Shown here: piece by piece, positions 8,530-18,068 of the stretch | Layout: each line of letters starts with the position of its first letter | How positions within the stretch are numbered: the first letter of the stretch is position 1 | Assembly (NCBI GenBank): GCA_963972255.1 | Contig: CAXATO010000001.1 | Location: 372,001 to 436,000, forward strand | Direction of reading: 5' to 3' | DNA: 64,000 nt | Origin: UBA1479 sp002706405 | Lineage (GTDB): Bacteria; Pseudomonadota; Alphaproteobacteria; Rhodospirillales; Casp-alpha2 | Made by a program: the position numbers and the translations under genes | Notes under the pieces: generated by a model | Database searches by the model: none | What the model saw: the letters and a program-made list of their open reading frames with translations, nothing else | What the model was told of the DNA's origin: nothing

Positions 8530-9633
8530 CTACTTGAAGGCCGCCATGTCCTGTCCGTCGGATTCGAAGTAGCGGTAGGCCTCGACCGTCTCGATGATCA
8601 CGCCGTCGTACCCTTGGGCCAACAGGCCATAGGTGAAGGATTTGGGATCGCCGTAAAGAATGCTGTGCCATTCGGGACGCCAGTACTCGACGAAATAGCG
8701 ATCCGGGTCCGTCGGATAGGGCGCCGTGATCCAGCGCGGCGAGCCCGATTGCCAGCCCGGCTTCCAGTAAAACCGATAGGTCGCCGCCGTGCCGATATCC
8801 ATGCGGGCCAGCACCAGGCGGCGGGCGCCCAGTTTTTTGTACTTCAAGGTTTCGATGGCGCGCTTTGAGAACGGCTTGCGGCCGTGAAACACGTCGACGA
8901 CGACCATGTCGTAGTTGGTGTCGTGGAGCTTCAGCGCGAATTCGTCTTCCAGCCCGAACGCCGTGGTGTCGCGCAGATAAAGGTAGTTTTCGGCGCCCGA
9001 CATGGACAGCACGTTGTTGGGGTTCTCGCGGAACGGCCGGGACGGGTAGGGCGGCAGGCTGTTCAGGACCGACAGGTCCTTATGGGCGACGAATGGCAGA
9101 AAACCCTGCTTGCTGCTGGCGGCCAGAACCCGATCGATTTTTTTCGGGTCGCGGGCGAAATCCATGCTCAGGATGCTGACCCGGTTGCGCTTGGCAACGT
9201 CGACCAGATGGGCGAATTTTTCCTTCGCTTCCTTGGAGGTGGGCTGACCGAAGGCTTCATAGCCATAGAACATGCCGTCCTGCATGATGCCGTCGATCGA
9301 CAGCATGTAGGCGCGGGCCGGATAGACTTTCTTGTCGTCCACGTCGTCGCGCTTTTCCAGCAATTCCATGCCGTTATGCGTGATGATGGCGAATCCGGGA
9401 TTCGTCGCACGGGCGAACTTGGCGATATTGGTGATCAGCCGGCGCATCTCGTCGCGGTAGTTGGTGAGCTTGCCGAGAACCGGCGCGGCCGGGGTGCCGG
9501 GGGCGGTCTGAATCGTCTCGCCCTGGGCGCGCACTTGCCCCGGCGCCTGTGCCGCCGCGGGCGAAAGGGCGCTCCATGCCAGAAGGGCGGCGCTCAAGAC
9601 GCCCTTAAGGGCGATCGGACGAAATGCGGTCAT
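8530..9633 (-). CDS. Exported GH114-like (TM1410-type) glycoside-hydrolase-fold protein
   Basis: 367 residues from the ATG at 9633. A signal peptide (LKGVLSAALLAWSALSPAAAQA) predicts export. The mature region contains the TIM-barrel pattern of the GH114/TM1410 group: YMLSIDGIMQDGMFYGYEAFG, VSILSMDFARD, YDMVVVDVFHGRK, RRLVLARMDIGTAATYRFYW and GYDGVIIETVEAYRYFE. Family members include endo-alpha-1,4-polygalactosaminidase, so a role on a cell-surface or environmental polysaccharide is plausible. It sits 98 nt upstream of the acyl-CoA synthetase on the same strand. The substrate is unknown. Confidence 0.75.
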   Translation of the reverse strand: MTAFRPIALKGVLSAALLAWSALSPAAAQAPGQVRAQGETIQTAPGTPAAPVLGKLTNYRDEMRRLITNIAKFARATNPGFAIITHNGMELLEKRDDVDDKKVYPARAYMLSIDGIMQDGMFYGYEAFGQPTSKEAKEKFAHLVDVAKRNRVSILSMDFARDPKKIDRVLAASSKQGFLPFVAHKDLSVLNSLPPYPSRPFRENPNNVLSMSGAENYLYLRDTTAFGLEDEFALKLHDTNYDMVVVDVFHGRKPFSKRAIETLKYKKLGARRLVLARMDIGTAATYRFYWKPGWQSGSPRWITAPYPTDPDRYFVEYWRPEWHSILYGDPKSFTYGLLAQGYDGVIIETVEAYRYFESDGQDMAAFK

Positions 9634-9831
9634 GGTCTTCCTGTCGAGGCTTTTTTCCGCCGATACCTTAGCGGGCAAGGGTTAATCAGTCCTTATCCGA
9701 CCGCCCGTTGCGGCATTGCCGCGGGCCATCATAGCACGGGGCCGGCGGCGCGGTGAATGTGCCCGCGATTTCTGCTGCCAGGTTGTGATCGGTTCCTTGT
9801 CCACCGGCGGGTCGGGGAGTAGATTTCCGAC

Positions 9832-11886
9832 ATGCAACCTGAATTCCGGCCATCGGCCTGCCCCCACGATTGTCCGTCTACCTGTGCCCTTGAGGTTGAG
9901 GTCCTTGATGACCACACCATCGGCCGGGTGCGCGGCAATCCGCGCAACGATTACACCGCCGGCGTGATCTGCGCCAAGGTCGCGGCCTACCGTGAACGCG
10001 TCCATCATCCGGACCGCCTGACCCATCCGTTGCAGCGCGTCGGCGCCAAGGGATCGGGGGAGTTCCGCCGGATTTCCTGGGGTCAGGCCCTGGATGAGGT
10101 CGCGGAAGCCATCGAACGCGCCCGTGCCGTCCATGGCGCGGAGACCGTCTGGCCCTATCATTTCGCCGGCACCATGGGACTGGTGCAGCGCGACAGCATT
10201 CATCGCTTCCGCCATGCCTTCGGCTTTTCCCGCGAGCACGAAACCATCTGCGTGACCACGGCCTGCAACGGCTGGGTCGCCGGCCACGGCAAGATCTGGG
10301 GTGCCGATCCGCGCGAGATCGCCGACTCGGACCTGATCGTCGTATGGGGCGGGAATCCGGTCTCGACCCAGGTCAACGTGATGACCCATATCGCCAAGGC
10401 ACGGAAGACCCGGGGCGCCAAGCTGGTCGTCATCGACCCGTACCGCACGCCGACGGCCGAGGTCGCGGACCTCCATATCCCCCTGCGTCCGGGCACGGAC
10501 GGCGCGCTTGCCTGCGCGATCATGCAGGTCCTGTTCGAGGAAGGCATGGCCGATTGGGATTACATGCGCGAATTCTCGGACGATCCCAATCGCCTGCACC
10601 AGCACTTGTCGACGCGCACGCCCGAATGGGCGGAAGCCATCACCGGCATTCCGGCCGACGATATCCGTGATCTGGCGCGCCTTTACGGCCAGACCGAGCG
10701 CGCCTATCTGCGCTGCGGCTACGGCTTCACGCGCTCGCGTAACGGGGCGGCCAACATGCATGCGGTGACCTGTTTGCCGGTGGTCACCGGCAAGTGGAAG
10801 TATCGGGGCGGCGGGGCCCTGTTCTCCAACCGCGAGCTTTATGGGGTGGACCAGACCCTGATCCGCGGCCTCGACGTGGTCGATCCTTCGACCCGCGCCT
10901 TGGACATGTCGCAGATCGGCCGCGTGCTGACCGGCGATGCCAAGGCGTTGAAGGGCGGACCGCCGGTCACCGTGCTGTTCACCCAGAACATCAACCCGGC
11001 CGAGGTGGCCCCCGAAACGACCCGGGTCATCGACGGCATGATGCGGGACGATCTGTTTACCTGCGTGCATGAGCAGTTCATGACCGCATCGGCCAAGCTG
11101 GCCGACATCGTGTTGCCGGCGACCATGTTCCTGGAACATGAAGACATGTACCAGGGCGGCGGCCACTTCTATCTTCAGGTCCACAAGGCGTTGATCGAAC
11201 CCCTCGGGGAATGCCGCTCGAATGTCGAGGTCATCAACGGTCTGGCGCAGCGCCTGGGCTCCGATTACCCGGCGTTTCACATGACGGCTTGGGAACTGAT
11301 CGACGATGCGCTTCGGCGCAGCGGCCGGCCCGGCGCCGATGCGGTTCTGGCCGAAGGTTGGATCGACTGCACCAAGCCCTTCGAAGACGCGCATTTCCTG
11401 AACGGCTTCGGGCACGGAGACGGCAAGTTCCACTTTGCCGCCGACTGGTCCGCGATCGGCGAAGACTGTGACGGGATGTCGGCCTTGCCGGACCATCTGA
11501 ATGTGATCGATGACGCGACCGATGCTCATCCCTATCGGCTGGTGGCAGCACCCGCGCGGCGGTTCCTCAACACCACGTTCACGGAAACGCCGTCGAGCCG
11601 CAAAAAGGAAGGCCGCCCGACGGCGTTGATCCACCCCGAGACCTGTACGGCTTTGGGGTTGGCGGAGGGTGACCGCGTGCGTCTGGGCAATGAGTTGGGT
11701 GATCTTGTCGTGCATGTCCGCCCGTTCGACGGGTTGCAGACGCATACCGTCGTGGTCGAAGGCATCTGGCCCAACGAGGCCTTCGAGGAAGGACGCGGCA
11801 TCAACACCATCATCAGCGCCGATGCGGCCTTGCCGGGCGGCGGGGCGGCGTTTCACGACACGGCCATCTGGATGCGCCCGGCATGA
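9832..11886 (+). CDS. Molybdopterin-dependent oxidoreductase (formate dehydrogenase/DMSO reductase superfamily)
   Basis: 684 residues. The N-terminus has the 4Fe-4S motif CPHDCPSTC followed by GVICAK, so the cluster ligands are present. Next come the Mo-bisMGD binding regions (VWGGNPVSTQVN; KLVVIDPYRTPTAEVAD; FTQNINPAEVAPET) and the C-terminal dinucleotide-binding domain (TALGLAEGDRVRLGNELGD, GINTIISADA). No Tat signal is seen, so it is probably cytoplasmic. The electron donor/acceptor and substrate are unknown; no partner FeS or membrane subunit is adjacent. Its stop overlaps the mipZ start by 4 nt (ATGA), implying translational coupling with an unrelated cell-division gene. Confidence 0.9.
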   Translation: MQPEFRPSACPHDCPSTCALEVEVLDDHTIGRVRGNPRNDYTAGVICAKVAAYRERVHHPDRLTHPLQRVGAKGSGEFRRISWGQALDEVAEAIERARAVHGAETVWPYHFAGTMGLVQRDSIHRFRHAFGFSREHETICVTTACNGWVAGHGKIWGADPREIADSDLIVVWGGNPVSTQVNVMTHIAKARKTRGAKLVVIDPYRTPTAEVADLHIPLRPGTDGALACAIMQVLFEEGMADWDYMREFSDDPNRLHQHLSTRTPEWAEAITGIPADDIRDLARLYGQTERAYLRCGYGFTRSRNGAANMHAVTCLPVVTGKWKYRGGGALFSNRELYGVDQTLIRGLDVVDPSTRALDMSQIGRVLTGDAKALKGGPPVTVLFTQNINPAEVAPETTRVIDGMMRDDLFTCVHEQFMTASAKLADIVLPATMFLEHEDMYQGGGHFYLQVHKALIEPLGECRSNVEVINGLAQRLGSDYPAFHMTAWELIDDALRRSGRPGADAVLAEGWIDCTKPFEDAHFLNGFGHGDGKFHFAADWSAIGEDCDGMSALPDHLNVIDDATDAHPYRLVAAPARRFLNTTFTETPSSRKKEGRPTALIHPETCTALGLAEGDRVRLGNELGDLVVHVRPFDGLQTHTVVVEGIWPNEAFEEGRGINTIISADAALPGGGAAFHDTAIWMRPA

Positions 11887-12686
11887 ACGACGCCGCCATG
11901 CAGGGCCACGTCATCGTCGTCGGCAACGAAAAGGGCGGCAGCGGCAAATCGACCACCGCCATGCATCTGGCCGTGGGCCTGATGCGTACGGGGCGCCGCG
12001 TCGCCGTTCTGGATACGGACATCCGTCAGGGATCGCTGCGCCGGTTCCTGGAAAACCGCAGCGCCTATGCCCGCACGATCAAGGGCCATGTGCCCATGCC
12101 GGAATTTTTTGACGTCGCACCCGCGGGCGGCGACGGCACGGACACCTTTCCGGCCGTTCTGGCGGCGGCCCGTGCGGCGGCGGAGGTTGTCATCATCGAC
12201 ACGCCCGGCAGCGCCACGCCTTTGTCCGAAGCCGTCCATTCTTTTGCCGACACCTTGGTCACGCCGCTCAACGACAGCTTTGTCGATCTGGACGTGTTGG
12301 CCCGGGTCGAGGTCGGCAACGAGATGACCGTGAAGGGGCCCAGCCAATATGCGGAAATGGTCTGGAAGCAAAAGATCGTCCGCGCCCGGCGCGACGGCGG
12401 CAAGATGGATTGGATCGTGTTGCGCAACCGCCTGAGCCCGCTTGATTCCCGAAATCGCCAGGAAATGGAAAAGGCGCTGACCCAACTTTCCCAGCGCATC
12501 GGGTTTCGCTACCTGCCGGGATTTGGTGAGCGGGTCATCTACCGCGAACTGTTCCTGGCCGGCCTGACCATCATGGATATCAAGGAAACCGGCGATCCGG
12601 CGGCCATGTCCATGTCGCATCTGGCGGCGCGGCAGGAAGTCCGCACCTTGATCAGCGCCCTTCATTTGCCGCCGCTGCCGGCTTAG
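11883..12686 (+). CDS. mipZ: Division-plane positioning ATPase MipZ
   Basis: 267 residues. MipZ is a ParA/MinD-type ATPase that forms a bipolar gradient with ParB at the chromosome origins and blocks FtsZ assembly away from midcell in many alphaproteobacteria. The deviant Walker A box GNEKGGSGKSTT (residues 14-25), VAVLDTDIRQGSLRRFLENR and VVIIDTPGSATPLSEA are visible. The later DWIVLRNRLSPLDSRNRQ and IGFRYLPGFGERVIYRELF blocks are MipZ-specific. Its ATG overlaps the stop of the molybdoenzyme gene, and VWA and J-domain genes follow. Confidence 0.94.
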   Translation: MNDAAMQGHVIVVGNEKGGSGKSTTAMHLAVGLMRTGRRVAVLDTDIRQGSLRRFLENRSAYARTIKGHVPMPEFFDVAPAGGDGTDTFPAVLAAARAAAEVVIIDTPGSATPLSEAVHSFADTLVTPLNDSFVDLDVLARVEVGNEMTVKGPSQYAEMVWKQKIVRARRDGGKMDWIVLRNRLSPLDSRNRQEMEKALTQLSQRIGFRYLPGFGERVIYRELFLAGLTIMDIKETGDPAAMSMSHLAARQEVRTLISALHLPPLPA

Positions 12687-12758
12687 GCCGACGGTTTCCC
12701 CACTTCGCTGGCGAACCGCGTCCGAACACCTTATCTTTCAAGGTGAAGGACGGAACTC

Positions 12759-13487
12759 ATGGGCAACGACGACAAGCTTGCGAAAACGGCATCGACCGGC
12801 GCCCCCGCCAAGCGGGCGGACGTCGACGCCTTCCTGGACAAGTTAGCGCGCGTTCCCGCACAGCCGCGCGGGGACGGTCGCGGTCGGCTGTTGTTCGGCA
12901 TGGACGCAACGGCCAGCCGCCAGCCGAGCTGGGACAGCGCCGCCCGCCTTCAGGGCGAGATGTTTCAGGTCACGCGCGAGCTCGGCGGCCTCGACGTGCA
13001 GCTTGCGTTCTTTCGCGGGTTCGGCGAGTTCAAGGTCTCCAAATGGACCGGCGACACGAATGACCTGACGCGGTTGATGACCGGCGTCGGATGTCTGGCG
13101 GGCGAAACGCAGATCGGCAAACTTCTGAAGCATGCCGTGAACGAGACACGCAAACGCCGGATCAATGCCCTGGTCTATGTCGGCGACAGTTTCGAGGAAG
13201 ACGTGGACGCATTGGGCCGGACCGCAGGCGAACTGGGCCTGCTGGGGGTGCCGGTGTTCATGTTCCACGAAGGCGAAGACCCCATTGCCCGGTTCGGCTT
13301 TCAGCAAATCGCCAAGCTGTCCGGTGGTGCCTACTGTTCGTTCGACGCGGTCAGCGCCCATACGCTGAAGGAATTACTCGCCGCCGTCGCCGTCTACGCG
13401 GCGGGCGGGCGCCGGGCGCTGGAAAACCATGCCAAGGCCAAGGGCGGCGAAATTCTGCGCATCGCCCATCAGGTCAAGGGGGGCTAG
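12759..13487 (+). CDS. VWA-domain-like protein
   Basis: 242 residues, no signal peptide or membrane segment. After a 40-residue tail, a von Willebrand A-like fold begins with LLFGMDATASRQPSWD: the MIDAS motif is D49-x-T51-x-S53, a threonine-containing version of DxSxS. LDVQLAFFRGFGEF, RRINALVYVGDSFEED and LLGVPVFMFHEGED fit VWA beta strands. It lies 3 nt before a membrane J-domain gene, and this VWA-DnaJ pair looks like a functional unit in metal-dependent protein binding or chaperoning. I know no assigned function. Confidence 0.78.
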   Translation: MGNDDKLAKTASTGAPAKRADVDAFLDKLARVPAQPRGDGRGRLLFGMDATASRQPSWDSAARLQGEMFQVTRELGGLDVQLAFFRGFGEFKVSKWTGDTNDLTRLMTGVGCLAGETQIGKLLKHAVNETRKRRINALVYVGDSFEEDVDALGRTAGELGLLGVPVFMFHEGEDPIARFGFQQIAKLSGGAYCSFDAVSAHTLKELLAAVAVYAAGGRRALENHAKAKGGEILRIAHQVKGG

Positions 13488-13490
13488 GCC

Positions 13491-14225
13491 GTGTCCTATC
13501 TGGTTTTGGGCGTGGCCCTGCTGGCGGCCTTCCTGATCGGTGCGCGCTGGTACGCGACCGCGAACGTCCGGAAATTAAAAAAGGTCCTGTTCTACCTGTT
13601 CGGCGCCCTGGCGCTGGCGTTGGCGGTCTTCTTCGTCACCACCGGCCGGCTGGGCTGGGCCGTGTTCGCGATCTCGGCGTTGCTCCCCATGCTGTTGCGC
13701 GCACGGTCGGTCTACCGGGCGGCGCGTAATTTTTCGCGCATGGCCGGCGCCGGGCAGGGGGCGCCCTCCGGACAGACGTCGGACGTGGACACCCGTTTCC
13801 TGCGCATGGGCCTGGACCACGACACGGGTGACGTCTGGGGCGAGGTCATCGACGGCCCCTACAAGGGGCGCCGACTGGACGACATGACGGTGTCGGAGAA
13901 GCTCGATCTGTTGCGTCATTGCTGGGCCGAGGACGAGCCTTCGGCCCGTGTCCTCGAAGCCTATCTGGACCGGGTCCATCCCGATTGGCGCGACCGGTCA
14001 GAACAAGCGGGGCCACAGGCGGGCGGTGGGGCCGATACGGCCCGCCCGGGAGGCATGACCCGGGACCAGGCGTTGGCGGTGCTGGGGCTTTCCGAGGGGG
14101 CGAGCCGGGAAGAGATCAAGGCCGCCTATCAGCGCATCATTTCCGGTCTGCATCCGGATCACGGCGGATCGGATTATCTCGCGGCGCAGGTCAACGAGGC
14201 CAAGGCCGTCTTACTGCGGGATTGA
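13491..14225 (+). CDS. Membrane-anchored J-domain (DnaJ-like) protein
   Basis: 244 residues with a GTG start at 13491. Transmembrane helices lie at about residues 2-18, 34-50 and 54-68. A cytoplasmic middle region is followed by a C-terminal J-domain (about residues 188-244) with the HPD tripeptide in ISGLHPDHGG, so it should stimulate a DnaK-type Hsp70. The arrangement resembles the mitochondrial Tim14/Pam18-like and DjlA-type membrane J-proteins. It starts 3 nt after the VWA gene, so the two are almost certainly cotranslated. The Hsp70 client is unknown. Confidence 0.88.
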   Translation: MSYLVLGVALLAAFLIGARWYATANVRKLKKVLFYLFGALALALAVFFVTTGRLGWAVFAISALLPMLLRARSVYRAARNFSRMAGAGQGAPSGQTSDVDTRFLRMGLDHDTGDVWGEVIDGPYKGRRLDDMTVSEKLDLLRHCWAEDEPSARVLEAYLDRVHPDWRDRSEQAGPQAGGGADTARPGGMTRDQALAVLGLSEGASREEIKAAYQRIISGLHPDHGGSDYLAAQVNEAKAVLLRD

Positions 14226-14436
14226 GCGCTTTTTGCCGCCCTCGGGCGATTCGCGTTACGGCTTCGTGACGGTCGCAACCGGCATGGGCAAAAGCGGGAG
14301 GATTCCGGGGGGGGCGGCCTAATCAATCGGGCGGTTGCGGCGTCAAGGGCGGTGTGGCACAAAAAGGCCCCATCGCCATGCCCTCCGTCGCCTGGCACCC
14401 TATCGACGCTGAGATTTCACAGCAGAAAGTTCCGTC

Positions 14437-15306
14437 ATGCACGCACCCGTCCGCAAGGCCGTTCTGCCCGTCGCCGGTCTTGGTACACGGTTTTTGCCGG
14501 CGACCAAGGCGATGGCCAAGGAAATGCTGCCCATCGTCGATAAGCCGTTGATCCAATACGCGATAGAGGAAGCGCGGGCGGCCGGGATCGAGGATTTCGT
14601 CCTGGTCACCGGACGCGGCAAGACGATCATGGAAGATCACTTCGACCATGCCGTGGAGTTGGAACAGGTTCTTGAGGCGCGCGGCAAGACCCGCGAGCTG
14701 GATATCGTCCACGACGCCATGGTGCCGGCGGGCCATCTCGCCTATGCGCGGCAGCAGAACCCCCTGGGGCTGGGGCACGCCATCTGGTGTGCCCGCCAGA
14801 TGGTCGCGGGCGAACCCTTTGCCGTGTTGCTGCCGGACGACCTGGTGCAGGCCGAGCCGGGGTGCCTGACGCAGATGATGAAAGCTTACCAGGAAGTCGG
14901 CGGCAACATCGTCGCGGTCGAGGACGTTCCGCTTGAGGACACCAACAAATACGGCATTCTGGACGTGGCCGAGGACGACGGGCATCTGGCCCGCGCCAAG
15001 GGCCTGGTGGAGAAACCGGATCCGTCGGTGGCGCCTTCGACCCTGTCGATCATCGGCCGCTATATCCTGCAGCCGGAGGTGTTCGAACATCTCGACCGCC
15101 ACGAAAAAGGGGCGGGCGGTGAAATTCAGCTGACCGACGCCATCGCCAAGACATTGGGCACCGTCCCGTTCCACGGCCTGCGGTTCAAGGGCCGGCGTTT
15201 TGATTGCGGGTCCAAGGCAGGGTTCATCGAAGCCAATGTCGCCTTTGCGCTGGAGCGTCCGGACCTCGCCGACCGCGTCCGCGCCACCTTGAAAACCTAC
15301 CTCTGA
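14437..15306 (+). CDS. galU: UTP-glucose-1-phosphate uridylyltransferase
   Basis: 289 residues, normal for GalU. It makes UDP-glucose from UTP and glucose-1-phosphate in the cytoplasm. The nucleotide-binding start KAVLPVAGLGTRFLPATKAM and KEMLPIVDKPLIQYA are diagnostic; the LLPDDLV metal site and GEIQLTDAIAK near the C-terminus are present. It is followed 13 nt later by ugd and then a phosphomannomutase gene on the same strand, forming a nucleotide-sugar module for capsule, LPS or exopolysaccharide. Confidence 0.96.
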   Translation: MHAPVRKAVLPVAGLGTRFLPATKAMAKEMLPIVDKPLIQYAIEEARAAGIEDFVLVTGRGKTIMEDHFDHAVELEQVLEARGKTRELDIVHDAMVPAGHLAYARQQNPLGLGHAIWCARQMVAGEPFAVLLPDDLVQAEPGCLTQMMKAYQEVGGNIVAVEDVPLEDTNKYGILDVAEDDGHLARAKGLVEKPDPSVAPSTLSIIGRYILQPEVFEHLDRHEKGAGGEIQLTDAIAKTLGTVPFHGLRFKGRRFDCGSKAGFIEANVAFALERPDLADRVRATLKTYL

Positions 15307-15319
15307 AGGAAGTCACAGC

Positions 15320-16642
15320 ATGCATGTCACCGTTGTCGGTACCGGATACGTCGGATTGGTGTCCGGAGCCTGTTTTTCTGAATTCGGGCACAACGTTATC
15401 TGCGTCGATAAGGACGAGAAGAAGATCGCTGGCCTGAAACAAGGCGAAATGCCGATCTACGAGCCTGGGCTCCAGAAGCTTGTCGAAAGCAATTCCGAGG
15501 CCGGGCGTCTCAGCTTCACCACGGATCTGGCCGAGGCGGTGAAGGATGCGGACGCCGTGTTTATCGCCGTCGGCACGCCGTCCCGGCGCGGCGATGGTCA
15601 TGCGGACCTGTCCTTCGTCTATGCGGCGGCGGAAGAGATCGCCGGTGCCATTACCGGCTATACGGTCGTGGTGACCAAGTCGACGGTGCCCGTTGGCACG
15701 GGGGCCGAGGTCGAAAAGATCATTCGCGAAGCCCGGCCCGATGCCCAGTTCGATGTGGTGTCGAACCCGGAATTCCTGCGCGAAGGGGCGGCGATCGAGG
15801 ATTTCATGCGCCCCGACCGGGTCGTGATCGGCACGGAATCCGAGGATGCCCGCGAGGTCATGCGCGAGCTTTACCGCCCGCTCTATCTTCTTGAGACGCC
15901 GATCGTGTTCACCCGGCGCCAGACGTCGGAGCTCATCAAATACGCGGCCAATACCTTCCTGGCGACCAAGATCACCTTCATCAACGAGATTGCCGACCTG
16001 TGTGAGGTTTTGGATGCCGACGTGCAGGACGTGGCCCGGGGCATCGGCCTGGACGGCCGCATCGGGCGCAAGTTCCTGCATGCGGGGCCGGGCTACGGCG
16101 GGTCCTGCTTTCCCAAGGACACGCTCGCCCTGGTGCGCACGGCACAGGATGCCGGATCGCCGCTGCGCATCGTGGAAACGGTGGTCGATATCAACGCCAA
16201 ACGCAAACAGGCCATGGCCCAGAAGATCATCGACGCCTGCGGCGGTTCCGTTTCCGGCAAGACGATCGCGGTCCTGGGCCTGACCTTCAAGCCCAACACC
16301 GACGACATGCGTGATTCCCCGTCCCTTGATATCGTGCCGGCCCTGATCGCGGCCGGGGCCAAGGTCCGCGCCTATGATCCCAAGGGCATGGATGAAGCCA
16401 AGCATATGCTGGACGGCGTCGACTGGTGTAAGGGCGCCTATGAAACCATGCCCGACGCGGATGCGCTGGCCATCGTGACCGAATGGAACGAATTCCGTGC
16501 CCTTGATCTGGACAAGGTCAAGGACCTGATGAAGGCGCCGGTGATGGTCGACCTGCGCAACATCTACAATCCGGACGATATGGCAGAGGCCGGGTTCGAC
16601 TACATCTGCATCGGCAAATCGAAAGTCTCGGCCGCCGGCTGA
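15320..16642 (+). CDS. ugd: UDP-glucose 6-dehydrogenase
   Basis: 440 residues. It oxidises UDP-glucose to UDP-glucuronate with two NAD+. Rossmann start VVGTGYVGLVSGACFSEFG; the conserved EFLREGAAIEDFMRPDRVVIG segment; and the catalytic cysteine in GPGYGGSCFPKDTLAL are all visible. The C-terminal domain (TIAVLGLTFKPNTDDMRDSP) is complete. It takes the galU product and supplies uronic acids for surface polysaccharide. An AAGGAAG ribosome site lies before the ATG. Confidence 0.96.
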   Translation: MHVTVVGTGYVGLVSGACFSEFGHNVICVDKDEKKIAGLKQGEMPIYEPGLQKLVESNSEAGRLSFTTDLAEAVKDADAVFIAVGTPSRRGDGHADLSFVYAAAEEIAGAITGYTVVVTKSTVPVGTGAEVEKIIREARPDAQFDVVSNPEFLREGAAIEDFMRPDRVVIGTESEDAREVMRELYRPLYLLETPIVFTRRQTSELIKYAANTFLATKITFINEIADLCEVLDADVQDVARGIGLDGRIGRKFLHAGPGYGGSCFPKDTLALVRTAQDAGSPLRIVETVVDINAKRKQAMAQKIIDACGGSVSGKTIAVLGLTFKPNTDDMRDSPSLDIVPALIAAGAKVRAYDPKGMDEAKHMLDGVDWCKGAYETMPDADALAIVTEWNEFRALDLDKVKDLMKAPVMVDLRNIYNPDDMAEAGFDYICIGKSKVSAAG

Positions 16643-16682
16643 CCGACGGTCGGGCGCGGCACGAACAAGGACTTAATCCTTC

Positions 16683-18068
16683 ATGGCAGACAGCCACCGT
16701 TTCAATCCCAGCATCCTGCGGGAATACGATATCCGCGGCACCGTGGGCGAAACCCTGGGGACCGCGGATATGTTCGCGATCGGCCGGGCATTCGGGACCA
16801 TATTGATCCGCGCCGGCGGCAAGAGTGCGGCCACAGGCTATGACGGACGCCTGAGTTCTCCCGAACTGGAAGCGGCCCTGAGCGACGGTCTGCGGGCCGC
16901 CGGGGTGGACGTGAAGCGGGTCGGACTCGGTCCGACGCCCATGCTGTATTTCGCGACCTATCACCTGGGGACGGATGCGGGTCTCATGGTTACGGGCTCG
17001 CACAATCCGCCGGAATTCAACGGCGTGAAACTGATGCTGAAGGGCGGTTCGTTCTTTGGCGCCGATATTCAGAAACTGGGTGTCATGGCGGCGCAGGGGG
17101 ACCTCGCCACGGGCAGCGGCAGCGAGGCCCGGATCGATGTCATGGATGCCTACGTGGCGCGCCTGCTCAAGGATTTCGACGGTGCCAAGCCGCTGACGGT
17201 CGCCTGGGATGCCGGCAACGGGGCCGCCGGCGAGGCGCTGGTCAAGATGGTCGCCGGCCTGCCGGGTCGCCATATCCTGTTGAACGAGATCATCGACGGG
17301 ACGTTCCCGGCCCATCATCCCGACCCGACGGTGGAAAAGAACCTGGCGCAGTTGAAGGACGCGGTAACGGCGGACGGCTGCGATCTGGGCATTGCCTTCG
17401 ACGGCGATGGAGACCGCATCGGCGTGGTCGACGGGCAGGGCAGGGTGTTGTGGGGCGATCAGCTTCTGGCCATCCTGGCGCGCGACGTGCTGGCCGCCCA
17501 ACCGGGGGCGACGATCATCGCCGACGTGAAGACATCGACCGTGTTCTTCGACGAGATCGAACGCCTGGGCGGCAAACCGATGATGTGGAAGACCGGCCAT
17601 TCCCATATCAAAAGCAAGATGGCCGAAATCGGCGCGCCGCTTGCCGGGGAGATGAGCGCCCATATCTTCTTCAAGGATCGCTACTACGGCTACGACGATG
17701 CGCTCTATGCCGCGATCCGCCTGCTCAACGTGCTGAACGGTGCCGAGGCCAGCTTGGGTGACCTGCTGGACGCCATGCCGAAGACCGTCTCGACCCCGGA
17801 AATCCGGTTCGATTGCGCCGACGACCGCAAGTTCGACGTGGTCGAGGAAGTTCGGGCGCGTCTGGCCACGGAATCGGGGATCGACGTCCACTGCATGGAC
17901 GGCGTGCGGGTTCAATCGGCGGATGGCTGGTGGCTGCTGCGGGCATCGAACACCCAACCCGTGCTGGTCGCGCGCTGCGAGGCGGTGGACGCGGCGGGCC
18001 TGACGCGGCTGAAAGCGGCGCTGGCCGGACAGCTGGCGCAAAGCGACGTGACCGCTCCCGATCTCTAG
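16683..18068 (+). CDS. Phosphomannomutase/phosphoglucomutase
   Basis: 461 residues, as expected for the alpha-D-phosphohexomutase family. It interconverts hexose-6- and hexose-1-phosphates; the glucose-1-phosphate product feeds GalU. The phosphoserine loop GLMVTGSHNPPEFNGVK, the metal loop AFDGDGDRIGVVD, the sugar-recognition region GEMSAHIFFKDRYYGYDDAL and the phosphate-binding LLRASNTQPVLVAR are visible in order. The gene follows ugd after 40 nt and completes a three-gene set. Whether mannose or glucose is the main substrate cannot be decided. Confidence 0.95.
   Translation: MADSHRFNPSILREYDIRGTVGETLGTADMFAIGRAFGTILIRAGGKSAATGYDGRLSSPELEAALSDGLRAAGVDVKRVGLGPTPMLYFATYHLGTDAGLMVTGSHNPPEFNGVKLMLKGGSFFGADIQKLGVMAAQGDLATGSGSEARIDVMDAYVARLLKDFDGAKPLTVAWDAGNGAAGEALVKMVAGLPGRHILLNEIIDGTFPAHHPDPTVEKNLAQLKDAVTADGCDLGIAFDGDGDRIGVVDGQGRVLWGDQLLAILARDVLAAQPGATIIADVKTSTVFFDEIERLGGKPMMWKTGHSHIKSKMAEIGAPLAGEMSAHIFFKDRYYGYDDALYAAIRLLNVLNGAEASLGDLLDAMPKTVSTPEIRFDCADDRKFDVVEEVRARLATESGIDVHCMDGVRVQSADGWWLLRASNTQPVLVARCEAVDAAGLTRLKAALAGQLAQSDVTAPDL

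Noticed and set aside
9682..11856. 724-residue open frame opposite the molybdoenzyme
   Set aside because: Shadow of a clearly identified gene; composition is that of antisense sequence.
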